From assembly GCA_002315495.1 (NCBI GenBank), contig DCGJ01000128.1, forward strand, positions 29,746-48,536: a stretch of DNA of 18,791 bases, written 5' to 3'. The stretch's first letter is position 1; every line of letters begins with the position of its first letter. This document shows positions 1 to 6,955 of this stretch, in pieces. The position numbers and the translations under genes are program-made. Origin of the DNA: Lachnoclostridium sp. UBA1781. Its GTDB lineage: Bacteria > Bacillota > Clostridia > Lachnospirales > Lachnospiraceae. The notes below the pieces were generated by a model, which worked only from the letters and a program-made list of their open reading frames with translations, ran no database searches and was not told the origin of the DNA.

Positions 1-194
1 GAATCGGTGTATACGAGATTATGGAGATTACACCGAAGCTTAAGAGAATCATTGCTCGTAAGGACGAATCTGAAGTTCTGAAGCAGGCCGCTCTTGAAGA
101 GGGTATGAGCACACTTCGTATGAGCTCCGTAAGATGCTTCTTAAAGGGCATTACTTCCTATAGTGAAGTACTTCGTGTATCGTTTGAGGAGTAA
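1..194 (+). CDS. pilB: Type IV pilus assembly ATPase PilB, C-terminal fragment
   Basis: This is the last 63 codons (reading from base 3) of a GspE/PilB-family hexameric ATPase that powers pilin polymerisation at the cytoplasmic face of the membrane. The visible part starts at IGVYEIMEITPKLKRII and continues through an EEGMSTLR motif to GITSYSEVLRVSFEE before the TAA at 192-194. The 'G-hydrophobic-YE-hydrophobic-EITP' motif and the 'EGM-TLR...GITS-EVLRV' ending are the standard C-terminal signature of GspE/PilB proteins. The Walker motifs lie upstream of the window. It is followed 90 bases later by pilT, consistent with a pilB-pilT-pilC operon. The assignment to PilB rather than a type II secretion GspE rests on the neighbouring pilT, pilM and pilO. 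Confidence 0.9.
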   Translation, partial: IGVYEIMEITPKLKRIIARKDESEVLKQAALEEGMSTLRMSSVRCFLKGITSYSEVLRVSFEE

Positions 195-249
195 TTCTTA
201 TCAAAGGCGAAACGCGAACAACCTCCGTTCGGTAAGGACGGACAACAAT

Positions 250-262
250 GTGGCCCGGCCAC
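250..262 (+). other. Short GC-rich hairpin upstream of the pilT RBS
   Basis: GTGGC and GCCAC (5 bp) enclose a CCG loop, two bases before a purine-rich RBS-like stretch (265-274, GGAATGAGGA). A weaker 5-bp stem, TCCGT/ACGGA, lies just before it (224-242). There is no T-tract, so it is not a terminator. Its role is unknown; it may stabilise or process the pilB-pilT mRNA. Confidence 0.4.
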
Positions 263-284
263 AAGGAATGAGGATTAGATATAA

Positions 285-1349
285 ATGAGGGAACTTGATG
301 ACATCTTACAGGAAGCGGTTGACCGACATGCATCCGACGTACATATTACAGCAGGACGTCCGGTAATCTTCCGAATTGATGGTGATTTAAGAGAACTGGA
401 TGACGAAAAGCTGACTCCGGAAGGAATTGAGGAGTTGGTTGTACCGCTCTTCGCTGACAATGAGCGTCTCGTTGAGACGATGGAGAAGACGGGCGAAATC
501 GACTTCGCTTATTCCTTATATGGAAGAGGACGTTTCCGTGTAAACGTATTCAAGCAGAGAGGCACCATTGCAATGGTAATGCGACTCCTGCCGTTTAAGA
601 TTCCGGCACCGAGAGAACTTGGTCTCCCGGCAGCAGTTCAGGAATTGTGCCAGAGAAAGCGTGGCCTTGTACTCGTTACCGGTGCTACCGGTTCCGGTAA
701 GTCTACCACCTTGGCATCCTTAATTAACATGATCAATAAGACCTATGCAAAGCATATCATTACGTTGGAGGACCCGATCGAGTACCTTCATCGCCATGAG
801 AAGTCTATTGTAAACCAGCGAGAGATTGGTGACGATACCGAGAGCTATTCCGGCGCACTTCGTGCAGCACTCCGTGAAGATCCGGACGTTATCCTCGTAG
901 GTGAGATGCGAGACCTGGATACCATCCAGACCGCCATCACCGCAGCTGAAACCGGTCACTTGGTATTCTCCACACTTCATACGAATAGTGCGGCAGATAC
1001 CATCAACCGTGTTATCGACGTATTCCCGCCTCATCATCAGCAGCAGATTCGTGTTCAGCTGGCGAGCGTTATCGAATGTGTCATCTCGCAGCAGCTTCTT
1101 CCGATTCAGACCGGATCCGGACGAGTTGCAGCATTTGAAGTCATGATGGGAACTTCCGCAGTTCGCAACCTCATTCGTGAGGGTAAGGCATACCAGATTC
1201 CTTCCATGATTCAGACCAGTAAGAAGCAGGGTATGCAGTCTATGGACGACGCCCTTTACAACCTTTACATTGGTGGCTTGATTAGCGCTGAGAACTGTCT
1301 GAACTACGCACAGGACGCAATCGCAATGAGCCGCAAGGTAACCTTCTAG
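285..1349 (+). CDS. pilT: Type IV pilus retraction ATPase PilT
   Basis: This 354-aa protein has the usual PilT length. It is a cytoplasmic hexameric ATPase that depolymerises pili for twitching motility and DNA uptake. Visible motifs are Walker A GATGSGKST (133-141), the Asp box ITLEDPIEY (159-167), Walker B DVILVGEMRD (201-210), and the His box HLVFSTLHT (225-233). AVRNLIREGK (292-301) is the C-terminal AIRNLIRE-type motif that distinguishes PilT retraction ATPases from PilB. The start ATG follows a GAATGAGGA-type RBS. It lies between pilB and pilC, with only 16 bases to pilC, so it is probably co-transcribed with both. All key motifs are intact, so the pilus is predicted to be retractable. 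Confidence 0.97.
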   Translation: MRELDDILQEAVDRHASDVHITAGRPVIFRIDGDLRELDDEKLTPEGIEELVVPLFADNERLVETMEKTGEIDFAYSLYGRGRFRVNVFKQRGTIAMVMRLLPFKIPAPRELGLPAAVQELCQRKRGLVLVTGATGSGKSTTLASLINMINKTYAKHIITLEDPIEYLHRHEKSIVNQREIGDDTESYSGALRAALREDPDVILVGEMRDLDTIQTAITAAETGHLVFSTLHTNSAADTINRVIDVFPPHHQQQIRVQLASVIECVISQQLLPIQTGSGRVAAFEVMMGTSAVRNLIREGKAYQIPSMIQTSKKQGMQSMDDALYNLYIGGLISAENCLNYAQDAIAMSRKVTF

Positions 1350-1365
1350 AAAGGACGGAGAGTAG

Positions 1366-2577
1366 ATGGCTAGTTTCCAGTATGAAGCTATCGATAAGTT
1401 TGGTAAGACGAAGAAGGGCGCCATTGACGCCGCTTCGATGGATCGTGCCTCCACAATGTTGAAAGCGGAAGGTTTGATTCCTACCAAGGTTACCGAAGCT
1501 AATATCTTCACTCAGGACTTGAACCTGGGTGGTAGTAAAGTTAAGAATAAAGAGCTTGCAATCTTCTGCCGACAGTTCGTATCCATTATCAATGCCGGTG
1601 TGCCGATTATCGATGCTATGGGTATGATGGAAGAACAGACAGAGAACAAGAACCTGAAGAAGGCGCTTGGTGAAGTCAAGACGAATATCGCAAAGGGTGA
1701 AACGCTTGCCAATGCGATGCGAATGAGAACGGATGTCTTCCCGACCATGATGATTAACATGGTAGATGCGGGTGAAGCCTCCGGTTCCATCGATGTCTCT
1801 CTGGAGCGAATGGCAACCCAGTTTGAGAAGGACGCCAAGCTTACCGGACAGATTAAGAAAGCAATGATTTATCCTTGCGTTGTCTTGGTCGTTGCAGTTG
1901 CGGTATGTATCGTACTTTTGATATTTGTTGTACCGACCTTTATGTCGATGTTTAAAGATATGGATATTGATATGCCAAAGATTACGCTCTTCGTAGTCGG
2001 CGCCTCGGATTGGCTGAAGGCTTATTGGTATCTGGCACTTGCTATCATTGTCGCGGTGGTAATTGGAATCAAGGTCTTCCTTGCCTCGCAAACAGGAACG
2101 ATTCTCTGGGCGAACTTTATGGTGAAAGCACCGGCTTTCGGCAACTTTACCGTTAAGACCTCTGCGTCCAGACTTGCAAGAACCTTGAGCACGCTGACTG
2201 CTTCCGGCATCTCCATGATTGATGCACTCGATATTACGGCGAAGACGATGACTAATTATCTCTACAAGATGGCAGTCATTGAGTGTCGAGATGAAGTTAA
2301 GAAAGGTGTTCCGCTTTCGGAGCCTCTCAAGAGATCCGGACTGTTCCCTCCGATGGTTATTCATATGACCAAGATTGGTGAGGAAACAGGTGACATGGAG
2401 TCCATGCTTACGAAGATGGCTGACTACTACGATGATGAGGTAGAAGCCGCTACGCAGGGATTGCTTACCGCCTTGGAACCGATGATTATCCTTCTGATGG
2501 CCGGTATCTGTGGCGTTGTAATCGGCGCTGTTATCGCTCCAATGGGTGCTATGTACTCCGGACTCGATAACCTGTAA
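1366..2577 (+). CDS. pilC: Type IV pilus inner-membrane platform protein PilC
   Basis: This 403-aa protein has the normal length of the GspF/PilC family. It is the polytopic platform protein that couples the PilB/PilT motors to the growing pilus. Two T2SF domains are visible. The first has FCRQFVSIINAGVPIIDAM (67-85) followed by a membrane span (about 168-192). The second has LARTLSTLTASGISMIDALDI (270-290) and HMTKIGEETGDM (333-344), followed by the last span (about 370-393). Another hydrophobic span lies at about 219-240. The N-terminal YEAIDKFGKTKKGAID segment is also typical. The RBS is the GGACGGAGAG stretch just before the ATG. It is the third gene of the pilB-pilT-pilC group, and the major pilin follows after a 111-base gap. 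Confidence 0.96.
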   Translation: MASFQYEAIDKFGKTKKGAIDAASMDRASTMLKAEGLIPTKVTEANIFTQDLNLGGSKVKNKELAIFCRQFVSIINAGVPIIDAMGMMEEQTENKNLKKALGEVKTNIAKGETLANAMRMRTDVFPTMMINMVDAGEASGSIDVSLERMATQFEKDAKLTGQIKKAMIYPCVVLVVAVAVCIVLLIFVVPTFMSMFKDMDIDMPKITLFVVGASDWLKAYWYLALAIIVAVVIGIKVFLASQTGTILWANFMVKAPAFGNFTVKTSASRLARTLSTLTASGISMIDALDITAKTMTNYLYKMAVIECRDEVKKGVPLSEPLKRSGLFPPMVIHMTKIGEETGDMESMLTKMADYYDDEVEAATQGLLTALEPMIILLMAGICGVVIGAVIAPMGAMYSGLDNL

Positions 2578-2609
2578 AACTGAATTAAGCATCGAAAGAA
2601 TAGGGCTTT

Positions 2610-2649
2610 GGGTGTTTAAGATATACGCCCGGATGTGCGTAATCATCCG
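2610..2649 (+). other. Two tandem hairpins in the pilC-pilin intergenic gap
   Basis: The first stem is GGGTGT (2610-2615) with ACGCCC (2625-2630), 6 bp including one G-T pair. The second stem, CGGATG (2630-2635) with CATCCG (2644-2649), follows immediately and shares one base. Neither is followed by a T-tract. They lie about 25 bases before the strong AAGGAG RBS of the major pilin, where an RNA-processing or stabilising element would be expected. I could not find a convincing -35/-10 promoter in this gap. Confidence 0.4.
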
Positions 2650-2688
2650 AAATATTATATGAAAACATAGTAAAAGGAGAACATTATT

Positions 2689-3114
2689 ATGAAGAAGAAT
2701 GAAGGTTTTTCCCTCGTTGAGTTGATCGTTGTTGTTGCTATTATGGCTGTATTGATTGGTATTCTTGCTCCAGCATACCTTGGTTACGTTGAGAAGACCC
2801 GTAAGGGAACTGATGAGAACGCAGCTGAAGAGCTTCGCGGTGCTGTAGAGAAGGCAATTGCTGGTGATCTTGAGGTTTATGAGGCTGTTTCTGCAACTAC
2901 ATATACTTGGAATGATGATGATCGTCTCGATGGAGATGGAGCAAACACTGGTATGCCAGATGAATTAGGAACCGCCCTCAATGAGGTGTTCGGAGAAAAA
3001 ACATTGGAACTTAAGTCAAAGGCTTACAATAATGGTAAGGTAAGTATTACACTTGCTGACTCTGGCAATGTATATACTGTTACTTATACAATTGAAGCAG
3101 CAGCAGGAGAATAA
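2689..3114 (+). CDS. pilA: Type IV major pilin (PilA-like prepilin)
   Basis: This 141-aa prepilin is the probable main fibre subunit. It has a short class III leader, MKKNEG, then FSLVELIVVVAIMAVLIGILAPAYLGYVEKT. Prepilin peptidase should cut after Gly6, giving Phe at +1 and Glu at +5 of the mature protein. The hydrophobic helix runs to about residue 34 and the small globular domain fills the rest, ending in a beta-rich segment (KVSITLADSGNVYTVTYTIE). The RBS AAGGAG is strong and ideally spaced (2674-2679). A strong intrinsic terminator follows 53 bases after the stop, which would favour high expression of this gene over the downstream ones. It is a close N-terminal paralogue of the next gene. 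Calling it the major pilin is inference from its position, size and terminator. Confidence 0.93.
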   Translation: MKKNEGFSLVELIVVVAIMAVLIGILAPAYLGYVEKTRKGTDENAAEELRGAVEKAIAGDLEVYEAVSATTYTWNDDDRLDGDGANTGMPDELGTALNEVFGEKTLELKSKAYNNGKVSITLADSGNVYTVTYTIEAAAGE

Positions 3115-3167
3115 AGGTTCGTACTTTGTTGCAAATGAAGTCAATGCTTAACAAACAAAAATAATTT

Positions 3168-3199
3168 ATCCCACCGCCGCCCTATGCGGTGGGATTTTT
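3168..3199 (+). terminator. Strong intrinsic terminator between the two pilin genes
   Basis: A perfect 10-bp stem, ATCCCACCGC (3168-3177) with GCGGTGGGAT (3186-3195), has an 8-base loop and is followed directly by T residues to 3199. It should end most transcripts after the major pilin and let only read-through reach the second pilin and the assembly genes, unless a promoter downstream supplies them. Confidence 0.9.
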
Positions 3200-3221
3200 C
3201 GTAAGCAGAGGAATGCAAAAG

Positions 3222-3629
3222 ATGAAAAACAAAAACGGATTTTCTTTGGTTGAGCTGATTGTTGTTGCAGCCATTATGGCCGTGTTAATTGGCATCTTGG
3301 CGCCGTCCTATCTATCTTATGTTGAAAAAACACGTGAGGAATTGGACAAGCATGATGCTGAGGAAATTCGTAAGGCAACTGAAACAATCATTTTATCTGG
3401 CTCATATACTGTTGAGGAAACAGTAGTGGTAACTTATAGTTGTAATGGAATTCAAGTAACGGAAGCAGATTATGCTACTGCTTTAGAAGACGAACTTCGA
3501 CAGATTTTCCCTGATTTTCCGAATGAAGTGCCAAAATCAAAAAAGTATACAGATGCTGTATATTCCGTGTCGCTAACGGAAGATGTGAACGCGACGCTGA
3601 ATGTTTCAGGCTCATGGGATGTTGATTAG
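3222..3629 (+). CDS. Second type IV pilin (PilA paralogue)
   Basis: This is a 135-aa prepilin starting MKNKNG and continuing FSLVELIVVAAIMAVLIGILAPSYLSYVEKTRE. The predicted cut is after Gly6, with Glu at mature +5. The helix and the following KTR segment are nearly identical to the preceding pilin, whereas the globular part differs, so it is a diverged tandem duplicate. The ATG at 3222 is preferred because an AGAGGA RBS (3207-3212) ends 9 bases upstream. An in-frame GTG at 3189 would start inside the terminator stem and give a leader with no matching RBS. It lies immediately after the terminator, so it is probably expressed at lower level than its neighbour and may be a minor or alternative fibre subunit. 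Confidence 0.9.
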   Translation: MKNKNGFSLVELIVVAAIMAVLIGILAPSYLSYVEKTREELDKHDAEEIRKATETIILSGSYTVEETVVVTYSCNGIQVTEADYATALEDELRQIFPDFPNEVPKSKKYTDAVYSVSLTEDVNATLNVSGSWDVD

Positions 3630-3687
3630 TGATTCAGCCATTAGGTCGGGCTGCTAAATATGATAATAACTTGCGACGAACTCGCAG

Positions 3688-3717
3688 TTAATATAAATTG
3701 GAATTAGATTCTATAAT
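3688..3717 (+). promoter_or_regulatory. Candidate sigma-A promoter for the pilMN operon
   Basis: A perfect TATAAT (3712-3717) lies 18 bases after a weak TTAATA (3688-3693), in the 130-base gap before pilMN. After the upstream terminator, a fresh promoter for the assembly genes would make sense. The -35 is poor (4 of 6), so this is tentative. Confidence 0.35.
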
Positions 3718-3730
3718 CCGAAAAGAAAGG

Positions 3731-3746
3731 AAGACCAATCGGTCTT
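3731..3746 (+). other. Hairpin upstream of the pilMN RBS
   Basis: AAGACC (3731-3736) and GGTCTT (3741-3746) form a perfect 6-bp stem with an AATC tetraloop. It ends three bases before the strong GGGAGG RBS of pilMN (3750-3755). No T-tract follows, so it is not a terminator. Confidence 0.45.
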
Positions 3747-3759
3747 AAAGGGAGGAAGA

Positions 3760-5439
3760 ATGGCAGGAAAAGTACTTTCAATGGAAGTAGGCCAGGCAAC
3801 AACGCGAATCGTAGAAATGGACTACGGTGCAAAATTGCCAAAAATTTATAGTGCATTTACGATGGAGACACCAAAGGATATGGTATCCGATGGTGTTATT
3901 ACGCGTAATGAAGACTTTATTATTAATTTGAAAGCAGAGCTTCGTCGTCGTGAGATTAAGACCGACAACGTAGTATTTACCGTAGCTTCCTCTCGTATTG
4001 CAAACCGTGAAGCTCGTATTCCGCTTTGTAAGGAGAATAAGATATTGCCGTTGATTACGGCGAATGCTTCTGATTATTTTCCGGTTGACATGAACCAGTA
4101 TCACTTGGTTTATAACATTTTGGGTAAGACGGAGGAAGGTGCAGAAAAGCAGTACAGACTGTCCTTGCTTGCTGTTCCGAACGATGTAACGACCTCCTAT
4201 ATTGATCTTGCACATTCTCTTGGCATGCATATCCGTGCCATGGACTATGTAGGTAACAGTATCTTCCAGGTGGTTCGCCAGGAGTTTGCAACCGGAACCA
4301 ATGCAGTGATCAAGATTGATGAGTACAGCTCCCTTATTACCATTGTAAAGGATGGAGAGATTGTACTTCAGCGTTCCATTACTCATGGTGTAAATGCTGC
4401 CATTGAGAACATGATGGAACTCGATCTCTATGGTAACGATATGACCTATGAGGATGCGACCAGAGCATTTATTGAGCATCGTTGCTTGAGAAGATACTTA
4501 AACGTTGACGTGGACTATCAGGAAGCAGAAGACACCAATGACGAGATGATGATGTCTCGAATCATGATTACCGAGAATCTTCGTTACTTGATTGGTAACA
4601 TCGGACGTATCATTGAGTACTATGCATCCCGTAATGAGAACGATAATCTTGAAAATATTATGCTCGTAGGTATCGGTGCTGATTTCCAGGGCTTGGATGA
4701 GCTTCTTTCCAACGAACTTGGTTACAATGTAAAGGCTTTGGAAAGCATTGAGTCCGTAAAGATTGTTAGTGCTACTGCAGGTGATGTGTCCTTTAGACAG
4801 ATAGCAGCCTGCGTCGGTGCTTCCATGCATCCGTTACAGCTTCTTTCTTCTGATATCTTAAAGGGTGAGAAGCAGCAGTCCTTGGTTATTCCAATGGCTG
4901 TTATGATTGCCGGTGTTATCCTTGCATTGTCTCTCTTGATCATTGGTGGAATCTTAAAGTCTACTGCTCAGAGTAAGAAGGAAGATTATCAGAAGAAGAT
5001 TAAAGAGTATTCTCAGATTAAGAATGTCAAGTCTGCAAAAGAGATGACGGAAGCAACCTACAATTATGTGATTAAGTACGAGAATATGAAGTCCAACAAT
5101 AACGAGCAGTTGGTTCAGTTCATTAATGAGTTGGAAACCAAGATGCCGACGAACTTCAAGGCATTGACGTTAACTGCAACAGCTGAAGGTGTTACCCTTT
5201 CCGTTAACTGTACGACAAAAGAGGAGGCTGCCACCATCTGTCAGCAGCTTCGTGAATTTAAGACGATTACCGTATTCAATGTAAGTGGTTTTACTGAGTC
5301 TACGTCTGTTGTGGAGGAACTTGATAAGGATGGCAATGTGATCGAGCCGATTACTGGTGAAGCAGAAACCGAAACCACCATTTCCTTTACCATTACCTGC
5401 AGTTATCGTAACATTAACAGTTCGGAAGAGTCTAAGTAA
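3760..5439 (+). CDS. pilMN: PilM-PilN fusion, type IV pilus alignment-complex protein
   Basis: This 559-aa protein joins two normally separate proteins. Residues 1 to about 370 form the actin-like, SHS2-type PilM cytoplasmic domain. It begins GKVLSMEVGQATTRIVEMDYG and contains DEYSSLITIVKDGEIVLQRSITHGV-type strands and VGIGADFQGLDELL (303-316), a typical PilM segment. One membrane span follows (about 375-398, VIPMAVMIAGVILALSLLI). A coiled-coil-prone segment and a PilN-like extracytoplasmic domain make up about 400-555. In separate systems PilN binds PilM through its cytoplasmic N-terminal INLLP motif. Here the covalent link replaces it, although PLQLLSSDI (359-367) may be its remnant (inference). 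A similar pilMN fusion is known in the Clostridioides difficile pilus cluster. pilO follows after 14 bases. Confidence 0.93.
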   Translation: MAGKVLSMEVGQATTRIVEMDYGAKLPKIYSAFTMETPKDMVSDGVITRNEDFIINLKAELRRREIKTDNVVFTVASSRIANREARIPLCKENKILPLITANASDYFPVDMNQYHLVYNILGKTEEGAEKQYRLSLLAVPNDVTTSYIDLAHSLGMHIRAMDYVGNSIFQVVRQEFATGTNAVIKIDEYSSLITIVKDGEIVLQRSITHGVNAAIENMMELDLYGNDMTYEDATRAFIEHRCLRRYLNVDVDYQEAEDTNDEMMMSRIMITENLRYLIGNIGRIIEYYASRNENDNLENIMLVGIGADFQGLDELLSNELGYNVKALESIESVKIVSATAGDVSFRQIAACVGASMHPLQLLSSDILKGEKQQSLVIPMAVMIAGVILALSLLIIGGILKSTAQSKKEDYQKKIKEYSQIKNVKSAKEMTEATYNYVIKYENMKSNNNEQLVQFINELETKMPTNFKALTLTATAEGVTLSVNCTTKEEAATICQQLREFKTITVFNVSGFTESTSVVEELDKDGNVIEPITGEAETETTISFTITCSYRNINSSEESK

Positions 5440-5453
5440 GGAGGATCGAAAAG

Positions 5454-6236
5454 ATGAAAGTTAGTAAAAGAGATTTAAGTATCATCATGGTCCTCGTTGG
5501 ACTTGTTGCAGCATTTTGCGCCTATCAGTTTTATTTCAGAGGTTGTCTCACTGAAAGAAACCAGACCATGGAGGACGTGAAAAGCCTGAAGGCCGAGTAC
5601 GAAGAACTGAATGCATTAATGGATCGGCTGACTGAGTTCCGTAACTCTATTACGAATAATATCGCTGCTATGGATAAGCTGGTACAGTCCTACCCTGCAT
5701 TTTATCGTTATGAAGATGGCATCATGTACCTTCGTAATTTGGAAAAGAATACTGATTCTTATGGTGTTTATTTCAGCACATATACTGTATCTCAAACGGT
5801 ACTTGCCGATGAATACGAGGGTAAGGTCGCAGAGAAAAAGGGCGATACCTTCTTAACAAAAACAGTTAATTATGCATATGGTATTTCTACGATTAACGCG
5901 TCCTATACCTGTGATGGTTATAACCAGGTGAAGAAACTGGTTAACGATGTGTACAATGAGAAGAACGATGACGTTCCGAAGAGTATTGAGTCCATCGCTA
6001 TGACTTTTGATAATACGACTGGAAAGATTATTGGTAGTATTGCATTCAATCTGTATTCCTTGACTGATGGTGTGAATAACGAGTATGTGCCGGTTGACAC
6101 CACGCTTACCGATTCAGACCTTGGTCTTGACAATACGTCTGAGAATGCAAGCGGTATCTTTGGAACCTGGGAACCGCTTCCGGAAGAAGAGGAAGAGACA
6201 CCAGTAACGGAAGCAACTCCGGCAACTGAGGAGTAG
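5454..6236 (+). CDS. pilO: Type IV pilus alignment-complex protein PilO
   Basis: This 260-aa bitopic membrane protein has a short basic N-terminus (MKVSKRD), one membrane span (about 8-28, LSIIMVLVGLVAAFCAYQFYF), a coiled-coil segment (about 32-66, ending MDRLTEFRNSI) and an extracytoplasmic alpha/beta domain. This is the standard PilO layout; PilO pairs with PilN to link the platform to the envelope parts of the machine. The position directly after pilMN supports the call more than the sequence does, because PilO proteins diverge strongly. The RBS AAGGAGG overlaps the pilMN stop region. Odd feature: the C-terminus ends in an acidic Glu/Thr/Pro tail (EEEEETPVTEATPATEE), probably a disordered extension. 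Confidence 0.87.
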   Translation: MKVSKRDLSIIMVLVGLVAAFCAYQFYFRGCLTERNQTMEDVKSLKAEYEELNALMDRLTEFRNSITNNIAAMDKLVQSYPAFYRYEDGIMYLRNLEKNTDSYGVYFSTYTVSQTVLADEYEGKVAEKKGDTFLTKTVNYAYGISTINASYTCDGYNQVKKLVNDVYNEKNDDVPKSIESIAMTFDNTTGKIIGSIAFNLYSLTDGVNNEYVPVDTTLTDSDLGLDNTSENASGIFGTWEPLPEEEEETPVTEATPATEE

Positions 6237-6267
6237 GGCTTTCTTTGATACGGGAAAGGAGATAAGT

Positions 6268-6939
6268 ATGAACCATGAAAAAGTGAATAAAGGAAATCGT
6301 GGATTTACCCTCGTAGAGGTATTGATTGCAACAGCGATTCTTGGCATTATGGTGGGACCGATTCTTACCTCTTTTGTATCAGTAGCAAGAGTGAATACGA
6401 CTTCCAGAAAACGTCTGAGCGCAACGACGGCTGGTGAGAGCGTTGCAGAGGCTGTGAAGGCTTTTAGTCTTTATGATGTTGCAAAACAGTGTGATTATCC
6501 AAGCCAAGGATTTACATTACTTGCAGGCGAGTTGACGAAAGACGGAAAAAATGCATTTTCGGGCTCTGCAAGTGAATTGACTAAGGATGCTACGGGTAAT
6601 TATGTTGAAGCGACTAATAAAACCGTAGATCCAACGGATAAAAGCTTCAAACATAATAGTTCGGGATATATCTTTATCATTACTGATATTCCAATGGGCG
6701 GCAGCAAATACGATGCTATTGTTACGTATACAGAGGTTGCAAAGCCGGACGAGGATAACAGGGTTGGAACAAAGGAAGTCAAGGATATTTTAGATGAATA
6801 TTCAGTTAGAACCTTAAACTATTATCAGATTGAAATTGTGGTATATAAGAGCAGTACTGCAGATACAATTAATGGAAGATTGGCGGAGTACAACAAGCCA
6901 TTAGCGAAGATTTCAGGAACAAAGGCTGATTACAATTAG
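6268..6939 (+). CDS. Minor pilin, PilV/GspI-like
   Basis: This is a 223-aa prepilin. The leader is 12 residues (MNHEKVNKGNRG), followed by FTLVEVLIATAILGIMVGPILTSF, so processing after Gly12 gives Phe+1 and Glu+5. The 'TLVEVLIA--IL' pattern is typical of PilV/GspI-type minor pilins, which prime pilus assembly. The remaining approximately 180 residues form a globular domain with no family I recognise, including IFIITDIPMGGSKYDAIVTYTE (about residues 135-156). The RBS AAAGGAG is well placed. It opens a run of minor pilin genes with short gaps (16 bases to the next gene) and is presumably co-transcribed with them. Confidence 0.85.
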   Translation: MNHEKVNKGNRGFTLVEVLIATAILGIMVGPILTSFVSVARVNTTSRKRLSATTAGESVAEAVKAFSLYDVAKQCDYPSQGFTLLAGELTKDGKNAFSGSASELTKDATGNYVEATNKTVDPTDKSFKHNSSGYIFIITDIPMGGSKYDAIVTYTEVAKPDEDNRVGTKEVKDILDEYSVRTLNYYQIEIVVYKSSTADTINGRLAEYNKPLAKISGTKADYN

Positions 6940-6955
6940 CATAAGAGGTAACATT

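Noticed and set aside
195..284. Possible c-di-GMP riboswitch upstream of pilT, or elsewhere in the pilus locus
   Set aside because: c-di-GMP riboswitches control pili in some Clostridia, so I looked for GEMM-type core motifs in the gaps at 195-284, 2578-2688, 3630-3759 and 11763-12098. None has a convincing match; only simple hairpins are present.
1282..2646. 454-codon open frame on the minus strand across pilC
   Set aside because: It is antisense to an intact, motif-complete pilC, its translation is His/Arg/Asn-rich with no recognisable domain, and such shadows are expected from the codon bias of the + strand. The minus-strand frames at 720-1511, 3778-4479, 16374-17249 and 17360-18358 were rejected for the same reason.
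3189..3221. GTG start giving an 11-residue longer second pilin
   Set aside because: It would start inside the terminator stem without an RBS. The ATG at 3222 has an AGAGGA RBS and gives a standard six-residue prepilin leader.
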